Below are positions 9,601-19,336 of a DNA stretch of 64,000 bases, piece by piece. Numbering within the stretch: position 1 is the first letter of the stretch; every line of letters starts with the position of its first letter. The DNA is from Vibrio furnissii CIP 102972 (GTDB lineage Bacteria > Pseudomonadota > Gammaproteobacteria > Enterobacterales > Vibrionaceae). The stretch covers positions 558,001 to 622,000 of the forward strand of contig NZ_ACZP01000014.1 in the NCBI RefSeq assembly GCF_000176175.1, in the 5' to 3' direction. The translations under genes were made by a program, and so were the position numbers. Under the pieces are notes generated by a model that did no database searches, was not told where the DNA came from, and saw only the letters and a program-made list of their open reading frames with translations.

Positions 9601-10653
9601 TTAGCGATTGCGACGAGCTTCCACCGCAGCTGCCAACTGGCGCAGAACCGTTTCAGTGTCATCCCAACCGATACAAGCATCGGTAATCGACTGACCGTAA
9701 ACCGGCGCTTGACCTTCCACCAAGTCCTGACGACCTTCCACCAGATGCGATTCAATCATCACGCCGAAAATGGCATGTTCACCACTCGAGATTTGCGTGG
9801 CGATGTCGTCTGCAACCACCATTTGACGCTGGTACTGTTTCGAGCTGTTCGCATGGCTGAAATCAATCATCACTTTCTGCGACAAACCTGACGCTTCCAG
9901 TTTCTGCTTCACGTCACCCACATGGGCCGCACTGTAGTTTGGCTCTTTGCCGCCGCGCAAAATGATGTGGCAATCCGGGTTACCCGCCGTTTCAACAATC
10001 GCTGAATGGCCGTATTTGGTCACGGAGAGAAAATTGTGAGACGCGCTTGCTGAGCGAATGGCATCGGCTGCAATCTTGATGTTGCCATCGGTACCATTTT
10101 TGAAACCCACAGGGCATGACAAACCCGATGATAGCTCACGGTGTACCTGAGATTCCGTAGTACGTGCGCCGATGGCACCCCAGCTGATCAGATCAGCAAT
10201 GTACTGCGGCGTGATCATATCGAGGAATTCACTGGCAGTTGGCATGCCCATGTCGGTCAAATCCAGCAGCAGTTTGCGGCCAATGCGCACACCGTCGTTG
10301 ATTTCGTAAGTATCGTTGAGGTACGGGTCGTTAATCAGCCCTTTCCAACCCACCGTGGTACGCGGTTTTTCGAAGTAAACACGCATCACCACTTCAAGCT
10401 GGCCACTCAGTTCATCGCGCAGCACTTTCAGGCGTTTGCCGTACTCGATAGCCGCTTGCGTATCATGAATCGAACACGGACCAACCACCACCAATAGGCG
10501 ATCGTCTTTGTCTTGCAAAATGTTGTGGATCGCTTCGCGGGCTTGAAATGTCGTCGAAGAAGCAACTTCAGTCGCTGGGTATTTTTCCAGCACAGCAACA
10601 GGGGGTAACAACTCTTTAATTTGTTTAATATTTACATCATCAGTTTGGTGCAT
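9601..10653 (-). CDS. aroG: 3-deoxy-7-phosphoheptulonate synthase, AroG type
   Basis: A 350-residue class I DAHP synthase that condenses phosphoenolpyruvate and erythrose 4-phosphate at the entry of the shikimate pathway. Highly conserved blocks are present: VVVGPCSIHD (metal Cys), YFEKPRTTVGWKGLINDP, SWGAIGARTTESQVHRE, GFKNGTDG, and MIDFSHANSSK. The N-terminal IKELLPPVAVLEKYPAT resembles the phenylalanine-sensitive AroG isozyme more than AroF or AroH. Upstream TyrR-like boxes suggest aromatic amino acid repression. Confidence 0.95.
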   Translation of the reverse strand: MHQTDDVNIKQIKELLPPVAVLEKYPATEVASSTTFQAREAIHNILQDKDDRLLVVVGPCSIHDTQAAIEYGKRLKVLRDELSGQLEVVMRVYFEKPRTTVGWKGLINDPYLNDTYEINDGVRIGRKLLLDLTDMGMPTASEFLDMITPQYIADLISWGAIGARTTESQVHRELSSGLSCPVGFKNGTDGNIKIAADAIRSASASHNFLSVTKYGHSAIVETAGNPDCHIILRGGKEPNYSAAHVGDVKQKLEASGLSQKVMIDFSHANSSKQYQRQMVVADDIATQISSGEHAIFGVMIESHLVEGRQDLVEGQAPVYGQSITDACIGWDDTETVLRQLAAAVEARRNR

Positions 10654-10795
10654 CGCTTACTTCTTCCTATATCTTGCCGCTGCTGGCTGTTCGAACGGAA
10701 ACAGCCTCTCCCAAGAGCAGCGTCATTTGCTCTTCCCGTAACTTATCCACTTCACGAAGTAAGCGCAACCATTATTTTTTGTCAAAAGCAATATG

Positions 10796-10810
10796 TGTAA
10801 ATTATTTACA
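10796..10810. promoter_or_regulatory. TyrR-like palindrome upstream of aroG
   Basis: TGTAAATTATTTACA is a perfect 15-bp palindrome with TGTAAA/TTTACA arms. The arms match a TyrR box but the spacer is 3 rather than 6 bases, so this may be a weak box or a site for another regulator. Confidence 0.45.
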
Positions 10811-10822
10811 CCAAAACTGCAG

Positions 10823-10840
10823 TGTAATTATTTTTTTACA
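10823..10840. promoter_or_regulatory. TyrR box candidate for aroG
   Basis: TGTAATTATTTTTTTACA fits TGTAAA-N6-TTTACA with one mismatch and the correct 18-bp length. It overlaps the stop codon of the upstream TetR gene, about 170 bp before the aroG start. Confidence 0.55.
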
Positions 10841-11436
10841 CCGTAATGACTGAGGAAGAACTGGGCGCTTTGTTGGGCCAGTTTACGGCGCTGCGCTTCG
10901 GTTAAAGAAGGCTTTAACCCTAAGATTTGCGGCCAGAAGCAACTGCCTTTGATCAAACTGTGTAACTGGATGTTAGCCAACTCAATGTCTTCAATCGTCA
11001 GGCGCTTCGCGTCACCCTGATGTGTCAGCCAACGCGCGAGCTGAGTCTCTTTCATCGCCATCTGTTCAGAATGCTGTGTCAATTCTTCTGGACGATACAA
11101 ATAGTGCCCTAACACCACTCTCGCCAAGTCGAGGTACTCACTGGAAGCGAGGATTTCGATTTCGCTCAACAGCAGCTGTTCCAACTGCTCATTCAAGGGC
11201 AGCGAGGCCAGTTGATCCGGATCCATCAAATTGGCTGTGGCTTTCCACAAATCTGCCAGCAACGTCATCACCAGCATCTCTTTCGACGCAAAATGGTTAT
11301 AGACCGTGCGCTTTGACACCTGTGCCATGGCGGCAATTTTATCCATGCTGGTATTTTGCGCGCCAAACTCTCGAAAAGCCGCCATCGCCGCCGACAATAT
11401 GGCTTCGCGCTTCAATTCACTGCGAGTCTTTTTCAT
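10828..11436 (-). CDS. TetR family regulator
   Basis: A 202-residue regulator with the TetR N-terminal DNA-binding domain: AILSAAMAAFREFGAQNTSMDKIA in two parts, followed by the recognition helix VSKRTVYNHFASKEML. ATG 11436 is chosen over upstream starts because AAGGCAAG lies at a suitable distance. It is divergent from the metallo-beta-lactamase-fold gene, and a strong inverted repeat lies between them, so it probably represses itself and that gene. Confidence 0.85.
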   Translation of the reverse strand: MKKTRSELKREAILSAAMAAFREFGAQNTSMDKIAAMAQVSKRTVYNHFASKEMLVMTLLADLWKATANLMDPDQLASLPLNEQLEQLLLSEIEILASSEYLDLARVVLGHYLYRPEELTQHSEQMAMKETQLARWLTHQGDAKRLTIEDIELANIQLHSLIKGSCFWPQILGLKPSLTEAQRRKLAQQSAQFFLSHYGVKK

Positions 11437-11509
11437 CTTACTTGCCTTGGTTGCATGTTCATTTTTGGTCAATATTACACTAAGCAGTTTACTTTTCACT
11501 ACTCAATAT

Positions 11510-11532
11510 GTAAACTACACCGACTAGTTTAC
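11510..11532. promoter_or_regulatory. Probable TetR operator
   Basis: GTAAACTA (11510-11517) and TAGTTTAC (11525-11532) form a perfect inverted repeat with a 7-bp centre, lying between the TetR gene and its divergent neighbour. A further AGTTTAC half-site lies at about 11486. Confidence 0.55.
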
Positions 11533-11625
11533 TTTAAAACTTCTAATATTCGTCACAAACACTTCATGTTGATCGCTAAAGATGTCTCGAGGCGTTTGTG
11601 TCATCGCACACCACAGGAGGAAGAT

Positions 11626-12690
11626 ATGAATATCGAAACAACCTGCTCAACCGCGAACGAACTTCCCATGCTTGATGGCAAATTTGCCAACAGCGAAGTC
11701 GTGACCAAAACCACCATGCGTGACTTCCTGACCATTTCATGGGCCTATTTAACCGCTGATCGTGAGGAAGCTGAGCCAAAAAAGCCGATACCTGTTCAGT
11801 CGATCACCACTGAGCAGCTAACCCAAGAAGATCAAGACGTGGTTTATCGTCTTGGCCATTCCACCGTGCTGATGAAACTGGATGGACAATGGATCCTCAC
11901 GGATCCCGTATTCAGTGATCGCGCCTCCCCAGTGCAATGGATGGGCCCGAAACGCTTTCACGACACCCCCATTTCGCTTGCCGAATTACCCTTCATTGAT
12001 GTGGTGCTGATCAGCCATGATCACTATGACCACCTAGACAAAGCCGCGGTCAAACTGCTGGCTAACCACGTCGGACGTTTTCTGGTGCCGCTTGAAGTGG
12101 GCAAATTGATGGTCAAGTGGGGACTGCCGGCAGAAAAGATGAGTGAATTGTCTTGGTGGCAAAGTGCGACCATCGGCAACACAGAGTTTGTGTTCACGCC
12201 AACGCAGCATTTCTCAGGGCGGGGTCTGAATGATCGCAACACGACCTTGTGGGGCAGTTGGGTCATCCGTGGTCAGGACAAATCGGTATTTTTCAGCGGC
12301 GATTCAGGTTACTTCGGCGGCTTTAAACAGATTGGCGACCGCTATGGTCCGTTTGACCTCACGCTCGTGGAAACGGGTGCCTACAGCTCACTTTGGTCGG
12401 ACGTTCACATGTTCCCGCGAGAAAGCCTGCAAGCGCACTTGGATCTGAAAGGTAAAGTCATGCTGCCCATTCACAACAGCACCTTTGATTTGTCCTTGCA
12501 TCGCTGGTACGAGCCCTTGGAACAAGTGACGAAACTGGCGCGCGCACTGAATGTCACGGTAACCGCACCGATGATTGGTGAACGCATGCTGATTGCACAA
12601 CCAGCGCCCTTGGAAGCATGGTGGCTCAATCACGCCAGTGAACGCGAGCCAAGTGCAGCAACAGCACCATGTTTGAACACGCCAAACTAA
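11626..12690 (+). CDS. Metallo-beta-lactamase-fold hydrolase, NAPE-PLD/UlaG-like
   Basis: A 354-residue cytosolic metallohydrolase. The zinc motif HDHYDH lies at residues 131-136 in the context ISHDHYDHLD; later metal ligands sit in FSGDSGYFGGF and MLPIHNSTF. The preceding GHSTVLMKLDG and LTDPVFSDRASP segments are typical of the N-acyl-phosphatidylethanolamine phospholipase D-like branch, but the bacterial substrate is not known. The ATG at 11626 follows a strong AGGAGG. Probably under control of the divergent TetR protein. Confidence 0.85.
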   Translation: MNIETTCSTANELPMLDGKFANSEVVTKTTMRDFLTISWAYLTADREEAEPKKPIPVQSITTEQLTQEDQDVVYRLGHSTVLMKLDGQWILTDPVFSDRASPVQWMGPKRFHDTPISLAELPFIDVVLISHDHYDHLDKAAVKLLANHVGRFLVPLEVGKLMVKWGLPAEKMSELSWWQSATIGNTEFVFTPTQHFSGRGLNDRNTTLWGSWVIRGQDKSVFFSGDSGYFGGFKQIGDRYGPFDLTLVETGAYSSLWSDVHMFPRESLQAHLDLKGKVMLPIHNSTFDLSLHRWYEPLEQVTKLARALNVTVTAPMIGERMLIAQPAPLEAWWLNHASEREPSAATAPCLNTPN

Positions 12691-12728
12691 CTAAGCCGCA
12701 CGCGATAGCGGTTGAGCCGCTTGGTGCT

Positions 12729-13625
12729 TTAGAGGTAGTGATCCAGGAGTAACGCGATAAACAGCATCATCAAATGATAGATGGAATACTTAAAGGTATT
12801 GATCGCCGAGCTGTTTTCCGGATCGTACTTCAGCGCCCACGCGGAATAGATAAACCCAAGGCTCAGCACACTGGAAGCGGCGAAATAGATCACGCCACTC
12901 ATACCCACCAACACGGGTAACACACACACCAACGCCAGCAAAAACGTATACAGCAAAATCGATGTTTTGGTGTACTCCACCCCATGCGTCACAGGCAGCA
13001 TCGGAATGTCCGCTTTAGCATAATCGTCTTTGCGATGAATCGCGAGCGCCCAGAAATGCGGCGGCGTCCAGATGAAGATGATCATCACCAATAACCACGC
13101 ATTGGCATGCAATTCCCCAGTGACGGATGTCCAACCGAGCAGCGGCGGCATTGCGCCAGCCAGCCCCGCAATCACAATATTTTGTGGCGTCGCGCGCTTC
13201 AGATACAGCGTGTATACCACGGCATAGCCCAGCAAACTGGCAAAGGTCAGCCACGCGGTTAACCCATTCACGCCCCAATACAATATCGCAAAACCCACGA
13301 TGCCCAGCACGAACGCAAACAGCATGACGCGGCTGGCTTGAATCTCACCAGACGGCAACGGCCGCTTGTAGGTACGAGCCATCATCGCATCAATGCGTCG
13401 ATCAATCAGATGATTCAATGCGGCGGCCGCCCCGGCCATCAACCCAATGCCAGATAGCCCCAAAACGGCCGCTTTGAACGGCATCAACCCCGGCTGCGCA
13501 AGGCACATGCCCACCAACGCGGTGAGCAACATCAGGGCGACCACTTTCGGTTTGGTCAACGTGAGATAAATCTGCCAGCGACTGACTGCAGAGGCGGTAT
13601 GGACCGCCGCGATCGATTTACTCAT
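12729..13625 (-). CDS. ctaB: Protoheme IX farnesyltransferase (heme O synthase)
   Basis: A 298-residue UbiA-family integral membrane enzyme that farnesylates heme b to give heme O. The diagnostic N-x-x-x-D-x-x-x-D block is visible in [21 protein letters not shown], and a second aspartate-rich loop occurs in [15 protein letters not shown], each less than one line apart from membrane helices. ATG 13625 follows AAGGAG and overlaps the end of ctaA by 8 bases, indicating translational coupling. Last gene of the oxidase operon. Vibrio genomes may carry a second copy (cyoE) elsewhere. Confidence 0.92.
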   Translation of the reverse strand: MSKSIAAVHTASAVSRWQIYLTLTKPKVVALMLLTALVGMCLAQPGLMPFKAAVLGLSGIGLMAGAAAALNHLIDRRIDAMMARTYKRPLPSGEIQASRVMLFAFVLGIVGFAILYWGVNGLTAWLTFASLLGYAVVYTLYLKRATPQNIVIAGLAGAMPPLLGWTSVTGELHANAWLLVMIIFIWTPPHFWALAIHRKDDYAKADIPMLPVTHGVEYTKTSILLYTFLLALVCVLPVLVGMSGVIYFAASSVLSLGFIYSAWALKYDPENSSAINTFKYSIYHLMMLFIALLLDHYL

Positions 13626-14667
13626 GAGACACACTCCTTGTTTGACTAACGGCAAGCGTCTGCGGCCAAAGCAGATCATTGCATTTCAGCACCGCGATCA
13701 ACAACAGTGCCGCGCCCAAGTTATGCAGCACCGCAATGGTCAAGGGCAAGCTGAGCAACACATTGCCCACTCCAAGCAGAACTTGCACCGACAACGCGCC
13801 GAGTACCATCTTGGCAGGTTGGAGATAACCGAGCGCTCTCAACCGCCATGCCAGCAACCCCAGCAAAGCGATGGTCACCATCGCGCCCACGCGATGCGCA
13901 ACATGAATGGTGAGCCTTGCCCCGTAATCGAGCACGCCAAATTCATAGCTATCGTGGCCATAATGAACTGGCGTAAACGCGGTACGAAAATCAAGATACT
14001 GCGGCCAATTGCCTTCACAAATGGGTAAACGGCTACACATGAGCGCCGCGTAGTTGGAGGATGTCCAGCCACCAAGCATGATTTGCACCACCACCACGCC
14101 CAACGACAGCATCGCAAGCACACGTAAGTTAAGCGGCGCAAAAGAAGGGGCTCTTGGCGTTGCCGCCTGCAATCGCCAATACAGCAACCACAAGCAACTC
14201 AGTAAACTAAAACCGCCGATCAAATGCCCCATCACCACCAGCGGCAACAATTTCAGCGTCACCGTCCACATGCCCAGCAGCGCTTGAAACACCACAATGG
14301 CCGCAATCACCAGCGGCAGCGTCATCGGCACAGGGCGATAGCGCAGACACAAATAAGTGATGCTAAACACCACCAATCCGAGCGTGCCAGCAAAATAACG
14401 GTGAATCATTTCCGGCCAAGCTTTATGAGGTTCAACATCCAAATGGGGATAGAGAAACTCGGCTTTTTGCAATGCGCTGGGAGAAAGCGGCACGGTGTAG
14501 TGTCCATAACAGCCCGGCCAATCCGGGCACCCCAGTCCGGCATCCGCCAAACGGGTGTAAGCGCCCAATGCGATGACCGCCAACGTCAACACAAGACTGA
14601 AACGAACCAGATGAAGCCAACTGACGCTTGGGGTAGACGCTGCAAGACTGTGCGTGTGATTCGACAT
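13618..14667 (-). CDS. ctaA: Heme A synthase, COX15/CtaA family
   Basis: A 349-residue inner-membrane protein with about eight helices that oxidises heme O to heme A for cytochrome aa3. Family signatures include [21 protein letters not shown] near the N-terminus (split across loop and helix), histidines in EMIHRYFAG and HLIGGF, a second cysteine pair in CSRLPICEG, and HVAHRVGA near the C-terminus. This is the long two-repeat gammaproteobacterial type. It lies between the small assembly protein gene and ctaB. Confidence 0.92.
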   Translation of the reverse strand: MSNHTHSLAASTPSVSWLHLVRFSLVLTLAVIALGAYTRLADAGLGCPDWPGCYGHYTVPLSPSALQKAEFLYPHLDVEPHKAWPEMIHRYFAGTLGLVVFSITYLCLRYRPVPMTLPLVIAAIVVFQALLGMWTVTLKLLPLVVMGHLIGGFSLLSCLWLLYWRLQAATPRAPSFAPLNLRVLAMLSLGVVVVQIMLGGWTSSNYAALMCSRLPICEGNWPQYLDFRTAFTPVHYGHDSYEFGVLDYGARLTIHVAHRVGAMVTIALLGLLAWRLRALGYLQPAKMVLGALSVQVLLGVGNVLLSLPLTIAVLHNLGAALLLIAVLKCNDLLWPQTLAVSQTRSVSHE

Positions 14668-14686
14668 ACCACCCTCCCTGATGTGT

Positions 14687-15229
14687 TTAGCCGACGCGTG
14701 ATAACTTCAGTAGTTTGCGTAGATCCGCCAGCACCTTGCGGCTCTGCGCGATTTGTTGTGACGCTTCCGGCTCGGCAAAACGCATCACCAACTGACCGAG
14801 CGGGTCGACGATCACCACATCGCCGGCGTCGATGTGCTGCATAAACTGCGTATTCACCGGAATCTGTTGTAGCGTCATGCCCTCCAGTGCCGCGATGTCA
14901 CTGTGCGCACTCACCAGCAATACGGGCGTCACTCGGCTTTGTTCTTTACCAAGCGCCGTATGGCTTTGCGCCAGCAAGTAAATTTGCTGCTGACAATCGG
15001 CGGTGCAGCTCGCTGGCACCACGTAGGCCATCTGCCAGCTCACCTGTTCAAGCGGGTTAAACACCCCAAGCGACGACATCGTCACACGCGGCTCAATCAA
15101 CTCCCCCGTATTGGTCGCACCAGACTGATACCAGTGATTGGCAAGCACTGCTTGCGCCACCAAAGCAGGCAGCGCAAAAAACAGCACAATCCCCACCAAG
15201 ATCAGGCGACCTTTACTTTTATCCGTCAT
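14687..15229 (-). CDS. Membrane-anchored protein of the cytochrome oxidase cluster
   Basis: A 180-residue protein with a single N-terminal membrane anchor (about residues 9-28) and a periplasmic domain. Its thioredoxin-like layout, with CTADC near residue 75, recalls SCO1-type copper chaperones, but the usual CxxxCP motif is not intact, so the role is inferred from position only. ATG 15229 overlaps the stop of the SURF1 gene by 4 bases (ATGA). Conserved position between SURF1 and ctaA in gammaproteobacterial oxidase clusters supports an assembly role. Confidence 0.7.
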   Translation of the reverse strand: MTDKSKGRLILVGIVLFFALPALVAQAVLANHWYQSGATNTGELIEPRVTMSSLGVFNPLEQVSWQMAYVVPASCTADCQQQIYLLAQSHTALGKEQSRVTPVLLVSAHSDIAALEGMTLQQIPVNTQFMQHIDAGDVVIVDPLGQLVMRFAEPEASQQIAQSRKVLADLRKLLKLSRVG

Positions 15230-15963
15230 GAATGCCTCCCTGCTCGCCAAACTCTTACGCCAATCACCAACACAATCACCGCCAAAACAGCAGCCATCGT
15301 GAACCATTGCAATGCGTAGCCGAAATGTTTCTGCGCGCTCATCGCCAGCGGCTGCCAAGGTTGTGGGTAAGGCCAATTCGCCTGCTGTGGCTGAAATGCC
15401 ACGGGCAAAATCGGTGTGCCCAGCCACTGCGACAGCGCCTCCACATTGAGATTTTGAATGCGGTGCGGATTACCCGCCTCCAACCCCAAAGCATCACTGA
15501 AAGGATTGGTTGAACGAGCATACAAACGCCCCGTCAGCGTTTGCGGCTCAGTAAGCCAGTCCACTTGAGGTAGCACGCGGCGGTCGTTTCCTGCGGGCAC
15601 AAACCCGCGCTCAATCAACATCCAATGCCCATCCTGTTGTTTCGCCAGTTGATAGGCGAGATAGCCCACTTTGCCGTCGAACGTTTGGTTATCAAGCAGG
15701 AATGTCGCGTCACTATGCGGGTCCAACGTCACCGTGACGCGAAGCCCCGTGAGCTCAGCCATGGGGTAACGTTCCAGCGCCGTCGCCAAACTCAGCGGCG
15801 CCATTTGGGCTCGTGCGGCCAAGCGTGTTTCTAAATGCAACTTTTCTTCACCTCGCGCCAACTGCCAAAAGCCCAATTTGACCAGCAGCGCAAACACGAC
15901 CACAGTTAAAACAGCGCCCACCCAAACTTTCCCTGACCACACGCGCTGTGAAGGAGCCGCCAT
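15226..15963 (-). CDS. SURF1 family cytochrome oxidase assembly protein
   Basis: About 245 residues with N- and C-terminal membrane segments flanking a periplasmic domain, the SURF1 layout. Visible signatures are LGFWQLARGEEK after the first helix and the RGFVPAGNDRR segment; the C-terminal helix starts at QWFTMAAV. SURF1 helps deliver heme A to subunit I. Choice of start is uncertain: ATG 15963 exactly abuts and overlaps the divergent DUF2909 start at the sequence CATG, while ATG 16011/16014 would lie inside that gene. None has a good ribosome site. Confidence 0.85.
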   Translation of the reverse strand: MAAPSQRVWSGKVWVGAVLTVVVFALLVKLGFWQLARGEEKLHLETRLAARAQMAPLSLATALERYPMAELTGLRVTVTLDPHSDATFLLDNQTFDGKVGYLAYQLAKQQDGHWMLIERGFVPAGNDRRVLPQVDWLTEPQTLTGRLYARSTNPFSDALGLEAGNPHRIQNLNVEALSQWLGTPILPVAFQPQQANWPYPQPWQPLAMSAQKHFGYALQWFTMAAVLAVIVLVIGVRVWRAGRHS

Positions 15964-16189
15964 GCTGCCACTGGTTGTAAAAATTGCTTTGGTTTTGCTT
16001 TTACTGTTCATCATATTCAATCTGGCCCGCGCGCTGATTCGCATGGTGAGTGAACCCAAAGAGGGCGAAGAAGAACGCCCAATGAGCTATTATCTCGGCC
16101 GCCGTTTGATGTTCTCGGCAATGGTGGTCATTGTGCTCATTTTCGCGCTCCTCAGCGGTTGGCTGCATCCCAACGCCACGCCCTATTAG
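15962..16189 (+). CDS. Twin-transmembrane DUF2909 protein
   Basis: A 75-residue protein with two membrane helices (about residues 3-24 and 47-68) separated by a charged EPKEGEEERP loop, the DUF2909 arrangement commonly seen in aa3 oxidase clusters. It is on the strand opposite to all other oxidase genes, between SURF1 and ctaE, with GAAGGAG before ATG 15962. Its start codon overlaps the SURF1 start on the other strand. A role in oxidase assembly is inferred from position only. Confidence 0.8.
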   Translation: MLPLVVKIALVLLLLFIIFNLARALIRMVSEPKEGEEERPMSYYLGRRLMFSAMVVIVLIFALLSGWLHPNATPY

Positions 16190-16201
16190 CTTTTAAAATC
16201 G

Positions 16202-17086
16202 TTATAAAACATACACAAACACAAACAGACACAGCCAAACCACATCCACGAAGTGCCAATACCAACTCCCCGCCTGAAACGCAAAATGGTCTTTCGGCGT
16301 GAAGTGGTCTTTGGCGATGCGCGCCAGCAGCACCGCAAGGAAAAGCGTGCCCAAACAAACGTGCAGCCCGTGAAACCCCGTCAGCAAGAAGAAGGTATTG
16401 CCGTACACACCCGATTGCAGCGTCAGCCCCATTTCGTGATAAGCATGCAGGTATTCAACCGCTTGGAAATAGAGAAAGAATCCAGCCAAAATAATGGTGA
16501 TTTCCAACCACACCACTAGCGCCATGCGTCGGTTGCGCTCTAAACTCAAGTGCGCCATGTGCAAAGTGATGGAGGACGTCAGCAGAATGATGGTGTTTTT
16601 CAGTGGAATCCCTGCCCACGGCATCGCCTCGGTCGTGATGCCGCCCGGTGTCGTCAAGAGCGGCCACACCGCTTCAAAGCCCGGCCACAACACTTCATGC
16701 GTCATCGCGTTGTTACTGGCGCCGCCCAACCAAGGTACGGCCACCATGCGCGCATAGAACAGCGCGCCAAAAAACGCGCCGAAGAACATCACCTCAGAGA
16801 AAATAAACCAGCTCATGCCTTGGCGGAACGAACGGGCGATTTGCGCGGAATATAGCCCCGCCAGCGACTCACTGACCACATTGCTAAACCAACCCGCCAG
16901 CATGTACAGCAACACAAAAAATCCGGCGAACAGAATCACTTTGCCAATCACGCCCCCCGCACCGTCGGTGCCGACATGTTGCACGGTGACGCCTGCACCC
17001 ACCGCCAATAGGAATAGGGCCACCGCACCGACGATGGGCCAGTGACTCTGAGCTGGAACATAGTACGCATTCGGTTTGTCACTCAT
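16202..17086 (-). CDS. ctaE: Cytochrome c oxidase subunit III
   Basis: A 294-residue protein with seven predicted membrane segments. Conserved subunit III features include YYVPAQSHWP at the N-terminus, WFIFSEVMFFGAFF, LLTSSITLHMAH, and the GFHGLHVCLGT segment, ending with WYWHFVDVVWLCLF. It stabilises the catalytic core and helps proton uptake. Its ATG overlaps the ctaG stop by 4 bases, so it is translationally coupled. Confidence 0.95.
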   Translation of the reverse strand: MSDKPNAYYVPAQSHWPIVGAVALFLLAVGAGVTVQHVGTDGAGGVIGKVILFAGFFVLLYMLAGWFSNVVSESLAGLYSAQIARSFRQGMSWFIFSEVMFFGAFFGALFYARMVAVPWLGGASNNAMTHEVLWPGFEAVWPLLTTPGGITTEAMPWAGIPLKNTIILLTSSITLHMAHLSLERNRRMALVVWLEITIILAGFFLYFQAVEYLHAYHEMGLTLQSGVYGNTFFLLTGFHGLHVCLGTLFLAVLLARIAKDHFTPKDHFAFQAGSWYWHFVDVVWLCLFVFVYVL

Positions 17087-17682
17087 TGGGTTGCTCCTTG
17101 CGAAACTGCCGTGCCCGCCTTCGCCAAGGCGGGTTGGGGCGCAGCTTTATCCGTCATGTTGTACAGCGTGTAAGAGAGTGTCAGGGTGTGGATGGTGTCC
17201 GGAATGTCCGGCTCAATGTAGAAAATCAACGGCATTTCCGCATGCGCTTTGGCCATCAGCGGCTGCTGACTGAAACAGAAACACTCGATTTTGTTGAAGT
17301 AGGTCGCCCCCTGCCCCGGAGAAACCGATGGCACCGCCTGCCCCACCAAGTCCGAACTCGACAGATTGTCGGCCAGATACGCGGTCTGAATCACTTGGCC
17401 GGGATGCACATCGATGTGCGTCAGCTTGGGCGCAAATCGCCACGGCATGTTATGACTGATGTGCGCCATAAATTCGACCCGAATGGTGCGCGACTCATCA
17501 ATCTGCATCCCTTGCGGTTGAATGGCGGCGACCTCGTTGGTTTTGCCATTGATGCCAAGCTGCTGACACATCACGTCATACAGCGGCACCAGCGCAAAAC
17601 CAAAACCGAACATCAGCACCACTGCCAGCAGTAGCTTGACGGTCAGTGGACGATTTGAGGTTCCGGACGTTGGCTGTGTCAT
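17083..17682 (-). CDS. ctaG: Cytochrome c oxidase assembly protein CtaG (COX11)
   Basis: A 199-residue protein with one N-terminal membrane anchor and a periplasmic COX11 domain that inserts CuB into subunit I. The copper-binding IECFCFSQQPL motif is intact, preceded by TYFNK, and the N-terminal YDVMCQQLG segment is present. It lies between ctaD and ctaE as usual in proteobacteria. Confidence 0.95.
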   Translation of the reverse strand: MTQPTSGTSNRPLTVKLLLAVVLMFGFGFALVPLYDVMCQQLGINGKTNEVAAIQPQGMQIDESRTIRVEFMAHISHNMPWRFAPKLTHIDVHPGQVIQTAYLADNLSSSDLVGQAVPSVSPGQGATYFNKIECFCFSQQPLMAKAHAEMPLIFYIEPDIPDTIHTLTLSYTLYNMTDKAAPQPALAKAGTAVSQGATQ

Positions 17683-17692
17683 GATTCACCTC

Positions 17693-19336
17693 CTATTCGT
17701 CCACTTTGGGTGGGGTTGAGAAAGTGTGATGTGGTGCGGGGCTCGGCACCGTCCATTCCAACCCTTCGGCACGCTCCCACGGTTTCGCAGCGGCAGGCTC
17801 GCCACCGCGGACACATTTAATCACCAACCACAAGAAGATCAGTTGAGACAGACCAAACGCAAAGCCGCCAATGGAGACAATCTGGTTCACATCCGCAAAC
17901 TGAATCGCGTAATCGGGAATTCGACGCGGCATGCCCGCCAACCCTAAGAAATGCATCGGGAAAAACAGCACATTGACCGAAATGACCGAGCACCAAAAAT
18001 GCCAGCGGCTCAGGCGTTCGTCATACATGTGTCCGGTCCATTTGGGCAGCCAGTAATACGCCGCGGCCATGATGGAGAACACCGCGCCGGAAACCAGCAC
18101 GTAATGGAAATGTGCCACCACAAAATAGGTGTCGTGATACTGGAAGTCCGCTGGCACAATCGCCAACATCAGGCCAGAGAATCCGCCGATGGTGAACAAG
18201 ACAATGAAAGCGATCGCAAACAGCATCGGCGTTTCAAAGGTTAACGATCCTCGCCACATAGTCGCCACCCAGTTAAACACTTTCACCCCAGTGGGCACCG
18301 CGATCAACATGGTGCAGTACATGAAAAAGAGCTCGGCAAACACGGGCATACCGGTCGTGAACATATGGTGCGCCCACACCAGAAACGACAAAATAGCGAT
18401 GCTACTGGTCGCGTAGACCATCGAGTGATAGCCAAAGAGCTTCTTGCCGCTAAATGCAGGAATGATCGCCGAAATGATACCGAACGACGGCAAAATCATG
18501 ATGTACACTTCCGGATGACCAAAGAACCAGAAAATGTGTTGGAACATCACCGGATCGCCGCCCCCCGCCGCATCAAAGAAGCTGGTGCCAAAGTACTTAT
18601 CGGTCAGCACCATGGTGACCGCACCCGCGAGCACCGGCATCACCGCGATTAACAAAAACGCGGTGATCAGCCACGTCCAGACAAACATCGGCAGCTTAAA
18701 CCACGTCATGCCAGGCGCGCGCATGTTCACGATCGTCACGATGACGTTGATCGCCCCCATGATGGAGCTGATGCCCATAATATGGACGGAGAACACAAAC
18801 AGCGCGGTGCTGTCCGGCCCATAGGTGGTAGAGAGCGGCGCGTAGAAGGTCCAACCAAAATTGGGGCCGCCCCCTTCGGTAAACAGTGACGACAACAGAA
18901 TCAAAAACGCAAACGGCAGAATCCAAAAACTGAGGTTATTCATGCGTGGCAACGCCATGTCCGGCGCGCCAATCATCAGTGGAATCATCCAGTTCGCCAA
19001 GCCGGTAAAGGCCGGCATTACCGCACCAAAGACCATGATCAGCCCATGCACGGTGGTCATCTGGTTGAAGAACTCCGGCTCGACCAATTGCAAGCCCGGT
19101 TGAAACAGCTCCGCACGAATCACCATCGCCATCGCGCCACCAATCAAAAACATGGTGAAACTGAACCACAGATAAAGGGTACCTATGTCTTTGTGATTGG
19201 TGGAATAGAGCCAGCGGGTCAGCCCTTTCGGCGGACCGTGATGTTCGTGTTCATCCAGCGCCAGCGTGCTGTGTGCACGGCTGAGATCCGCATCCGTTAC
19301 CGGAGCCGATTTGGATTGTTCGGTGGACGGTTTCAT
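17693..19336 (-). CDS. ctaD: Cytochrome c oxidase subunit I
   Basis: A 547-residue heme-copper oxidase catalytic subunit with twelve membrane helices. Diagnostic segments are [12 protein letters not shown], the low-spin heme ligand region [24 protein letters not shown] (CuB His and cross-linked Tyr), [11 protein letters not shown] (CuB His pair), and [14 protein letters not shown] (heme a3 and heme a ligands). The YS-less helix VI with GHPEVYI and D-channel residues fit an A-type oxidase. The start overlaps the ctaC stop by 4 bases. Confidence 0.97.
   Translation of the reverse strand: MKPSTEQSKSAPVTDADLSRAHSTLALDEHEHHGPPKGLTRWLYSTNHKDIGTLYLWFSFTMFLIGGAMAMVIRAELFQPGLQLVEPEFFNQMTTVHGLIMVFGAVMPAFTGLANWMIPLMIGAPDMALPRMNNLSFWILPFAFLILLSSLFTEGGGPNFGWTFYAPLSTTYGPDSTALFVFSVHIMGISSIMGAINVIVTIVNMRAPGMTWFKLPMFVWTWLITAFLLIAVMPVLAGAVTMVLTDKYFGTSFFDAAGGGDPVMFQHIFWFFGHPEVYIMILPSFGIISAIIPAFSGKKLFGYHSMVYATSSIAILSFLVWAHHMFTTGMPVFAELFFMYCTMLIAVPTGVKVFNWVATMWRGSLTFETPMLFAIAFIVLFTIGGFSGLMLAIVPADFQYHDTYFVVAHFHYVLVSGAVFSIMAAAYYWLPKWTGHMYDERLSRWHFWCSVISVNVLFFPMHFLGLAGMPRRIPDYAIQFADVNQIVSIGGFAFGLSQLIFLWLVIKCVRGGEPAAAKPWERAEGLEWTVPSPAPHHTFSTPPKVDE

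Noticed and set aside
11022..11483. Plus-strand frame of 153 codons opposite the TetR gene
   Set aside because: Antisense shadow; the minus strand encodes a clear TetR protein over the same bases.
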